From assembly GCA_947311845.1 (NCBI GenBank), contig CAMZMU010000027.1, forward strand, positions 32,131,723 through 32,195,722: a DNA stretch of 64,000 nt, written 5' to 3'. Under the pieces are notes generated by a model, which saw nothing but the letters and a program-made list of their open reading frames with translations, ran no database searches and was not told the DNA's origin. Origin of the DNA: Poa pratensis. Lineage: Eukaryota; Streptophyta; Magnoliopsida; Poales; Poaceae. Numbering within the stretch: position 1 is the first letter of the stretch; each line of letters begins with the position of its first letter. A program made the position numbers and the translations under genes. Positions 62,054 through 64,000 of the stretch are shown one piece after another.

Positions 62054-62077
62054 AGGAAAAACAGCAAAATAGCTAAC

Positions 62078-62385
62078 ACCAAAACGACAATAACTTTTGC
62101 ATCCGGACTCCGTTTTCGATGATCTTTGGCTCGTTGGAATCACAACAACGAGCTTTTCAAGATTATGCAGAGAAACATCATAGTCCAACAATGAATCATA
62201 AAACCAAATGGGGAAAGGCTAAACCTCTCAAAAATAGAACAACCGGTAAAACCTCCAACACCAAAAACGCAATAAGTTTTTCTTACGAAATCCGTTTTTG
62301 ATGAACTTGAGCTTGTCTTGAAGATCATGACAAGCTCTAAAACCACACATGGAGGAAAGCCAAATAAGAACCAAGAAAGATGATG
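62078..62385. repeat. Diverged tandem repeat, period about 179 bp
   Basis: The block around ACACCAAAACGACAATAACT (62078) is echoed by ACACCAAAAACGCAATAAGT (near 62257). Both are followed by a TCCGTTTT(C/T)GATGA segment and then a cognate purine-rich tail. Confidence 0.5.
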
Positions 62386-63175
62386 CCAAGTATGCAAAGG
62401 TTTGAGCTCTCTCCGAACGATACGATCAAGTTACTCATTCGAGAGCCCCTCTTGAAAGTGTGGCATCTATCCTATAATCCGGTCTCTTACTAACACCATG
62501 AGACCGGTAAAATAAAACCCTATCAAGGTCATACCTTTGCCTTGCGCAATCCACTTGAGCTAGATGATGACGATCTTGATCACCTCAAGTTGGATCACCT
62601 TTCTTGATTGCGCTCCGCTTGGTGAAGCTTGTGAAATGCTCCCCCATACACAATATGGGAGAGCCACTTTTAGGAACACCTTCACTTGGCCATTATCTTG
62701 ATGACGACCACGCTTGACGTCATCCGCCATGGCTATATGGAACTTCCTTTTGATGCACGCCCATGGGAAGATACCTAACCCCGCATAGATACTCCACACA
62801 CATATATGGGTTAGTTCACAAAGCTATATAGACGATTGCTTACCATACCATTAGATCACAAGATCCCACATGGTACAACATGTAGCTTTGTGTGTTGATC
62901 ACTTGAATCCATCCTTTCCACTTAGCCTTGATCAACTTTGTATCTTTCTTCTTTCTTGATCAATGATGATGTCTTGAAGATGAGCATGAATATCCACGGT
63001 ATTCTATTCTTCAAGACATACTTGCAATATGCTCAACTCTATATAAGACCATTCTTCATATAAACCTTGAATAAGATCTTGGTCATCTTATAAGCTTCTA
63101 GAGTCCAACACATGAACTCCATCTTTCCTATGGACAAGATCTATAAGAATATCTCAATGCAAACATTAGTCCATA

Positions 63176-63262
63176 AGGATTGTCATTAATTACCAAAACC
63201 ACGCATGGGGCAACACATGCACTTTCAATCTCCCCCATTTTGGTAATTGATGACAATCCCTT
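63176..63262. repeat. Inverted repeat with about 25-bp arms
   Basis: AAGGATTGTCATTAATTACC (63176 on) pairs with the complement of GGTAATTGATGACAATCC (near 63241). The arms are separated by about 36 nt that include CACGCATGGGGCAACACATG. Confidence 0.65.
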
Positions 63263-64000
63263 TTACGAGGGTTTATATAATGAATTAAGCAACCATGCAC
63301 AACAAAGAGCAAGGATGCAAGAGCATGAAAGGCAAATGCTTAAGAACAAACTAAAGCATAAAACCAAATTCCCTTAAACCCTCTAAACTTCTCCCCCATT
63401 GGCATCGATTGCCGAAATGGGAGGAAAAATTTAGAAGGCCAATATAGTAAGAGCTCCCCCATAATGTGTGCATTTCTCATAAATGAGTGAAATCAAATGC
63501 ACATATCCAATGACGAATAGTTGGGTGGAGATCAAACTATATTGAGGATCCAAAGATTGCAAAAGGAAATCAAATTGAAAGATACTTCGACAAAAGAAGT
63601 ATCCAATCAAAGGATAAAAACCAATTGAACATAAGAAAAAAAATATGACAAGTGTTCTAATAATCAAGAGGGAACTCCCCAAGGTACGTGCACAATAAGG
63701 ATTTGTATTGCAATATAGTGTGCACAACATGGAATCCTCACTCCCCCATAATCCTTTGAAACACAAAACATGTGCAAGAGAGAATGTATATAAAACAAGG
63801 CATAACACTTGCAACAACATATGGTTGAGCATCAAAAGAAGACCGACAAAATATCCAAATGCGAGAACATTTAAAAGATTTAGGCTCAACCAAATGATGT
63901 GTGTGACATAGCAAAGCCTTTTATAAGAGTACATCATAGGTGAGCATTGAGCATCACCATAGTCTCAAAGGAATGATAAGCAAGGAGCAAAGCATGTCAT

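Larger units (their letters stand above)
60889..64000. mobile_element. Long non-coding high-copy cereal repeat (LTR/LARD-like), incomplete
   Basis: From a TGTCGCCTAGAGG start near 60898 the sequence is AT-rich, without protein domains, and of a style familiar from large non-autonomous Triticeae retroelements. It includes a cluster of GGCGGTACTACCGCC-type motifs, a diverged 179-bp tandem repeat and a strong inverted repeat. It continues past the window edge. Open frames inside it (for example 63431-63937 minus) are not supported. Classification is inference. Confidence 0.45.

Noticed and set aside
63431..63937. 168-codon hydrophobic minus-strand frame
   Set aside because: AT-rich repeat DNA with no homology or splice context. 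The hydrophobicity follows from T-rich codons.

Overview
This is nuclear DNA of a grass, most likely a Pooideae/Triticeae genome. The reasons are intron-containing plant genes, a 14.5 kb Ty3/gypsy element with 4.25 kb LTRs, Stowaway and PIF/Harbinger MITE-type elements, L1-clade LINEs and long cereal-type repeats. The species assignment is inference.

Layout. (1) 1-6729, plus strand: a GTD-binding-domain (DUF593, myosin-binding type) gene with a long first intron that carries a LINE-derived element (1179-2276) and a PIF/Harbinger element (2311-3468). (2) 7572-18350, minus strand: a twelve-coding-exon TRAF1-like MATH-domain gene, convergent with the first. (3) 19240-20314, minus: a decayed LINE ORF1-type pseudogene. 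(4) 20728-21857, minus: an intronless 2-oxoglutarate/Fe(II) dioxygenase. (5) 23453-37918: a complete, very young chromodomain-type gypsy element on the minus strand, with target duplication CTTAC. It sits in the 3' UTR of (6) 37967-39608, minus: ribosomal protein L18a (eL20). (7) 39831-43935: repeats, including a minisatellite and a Stowaway MITE. (8) 43936-49590, plus: a full-length LINE with 16-bp target duplications. (9) 52128-54764, minus: an intact CC-NBS-LRR immune receptor gene. (10) 54765-64000: gene-free, with tandem duplications, a partly duplicated Copia-type LTR and a long non-coding repeat family.

The genes are independent loci and no metabolic or operon-like cooperation is visible. 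The TRAF1-like gene and the NLR both belong to families tied to plant immunity, but 34 kb of DNA separates them, so I do not claim a functional link.

The most striking signal is not a new system. Seven otherwise well-conserved reading frames contain 13 interruptions, every one explained by a single missing base and nine of them in homopolymers. The two LTRs differ by seven indels but only one substitution. Together this points to residual long-read consensus errors rather than wholesale pseudogenisation. Frames below are described with that caveat. I did not find a convincing undescribed biological system. The nearest candidates are an extra acidic ORF upstream of gag in the gypsy element and a small ORF inside its LTR.
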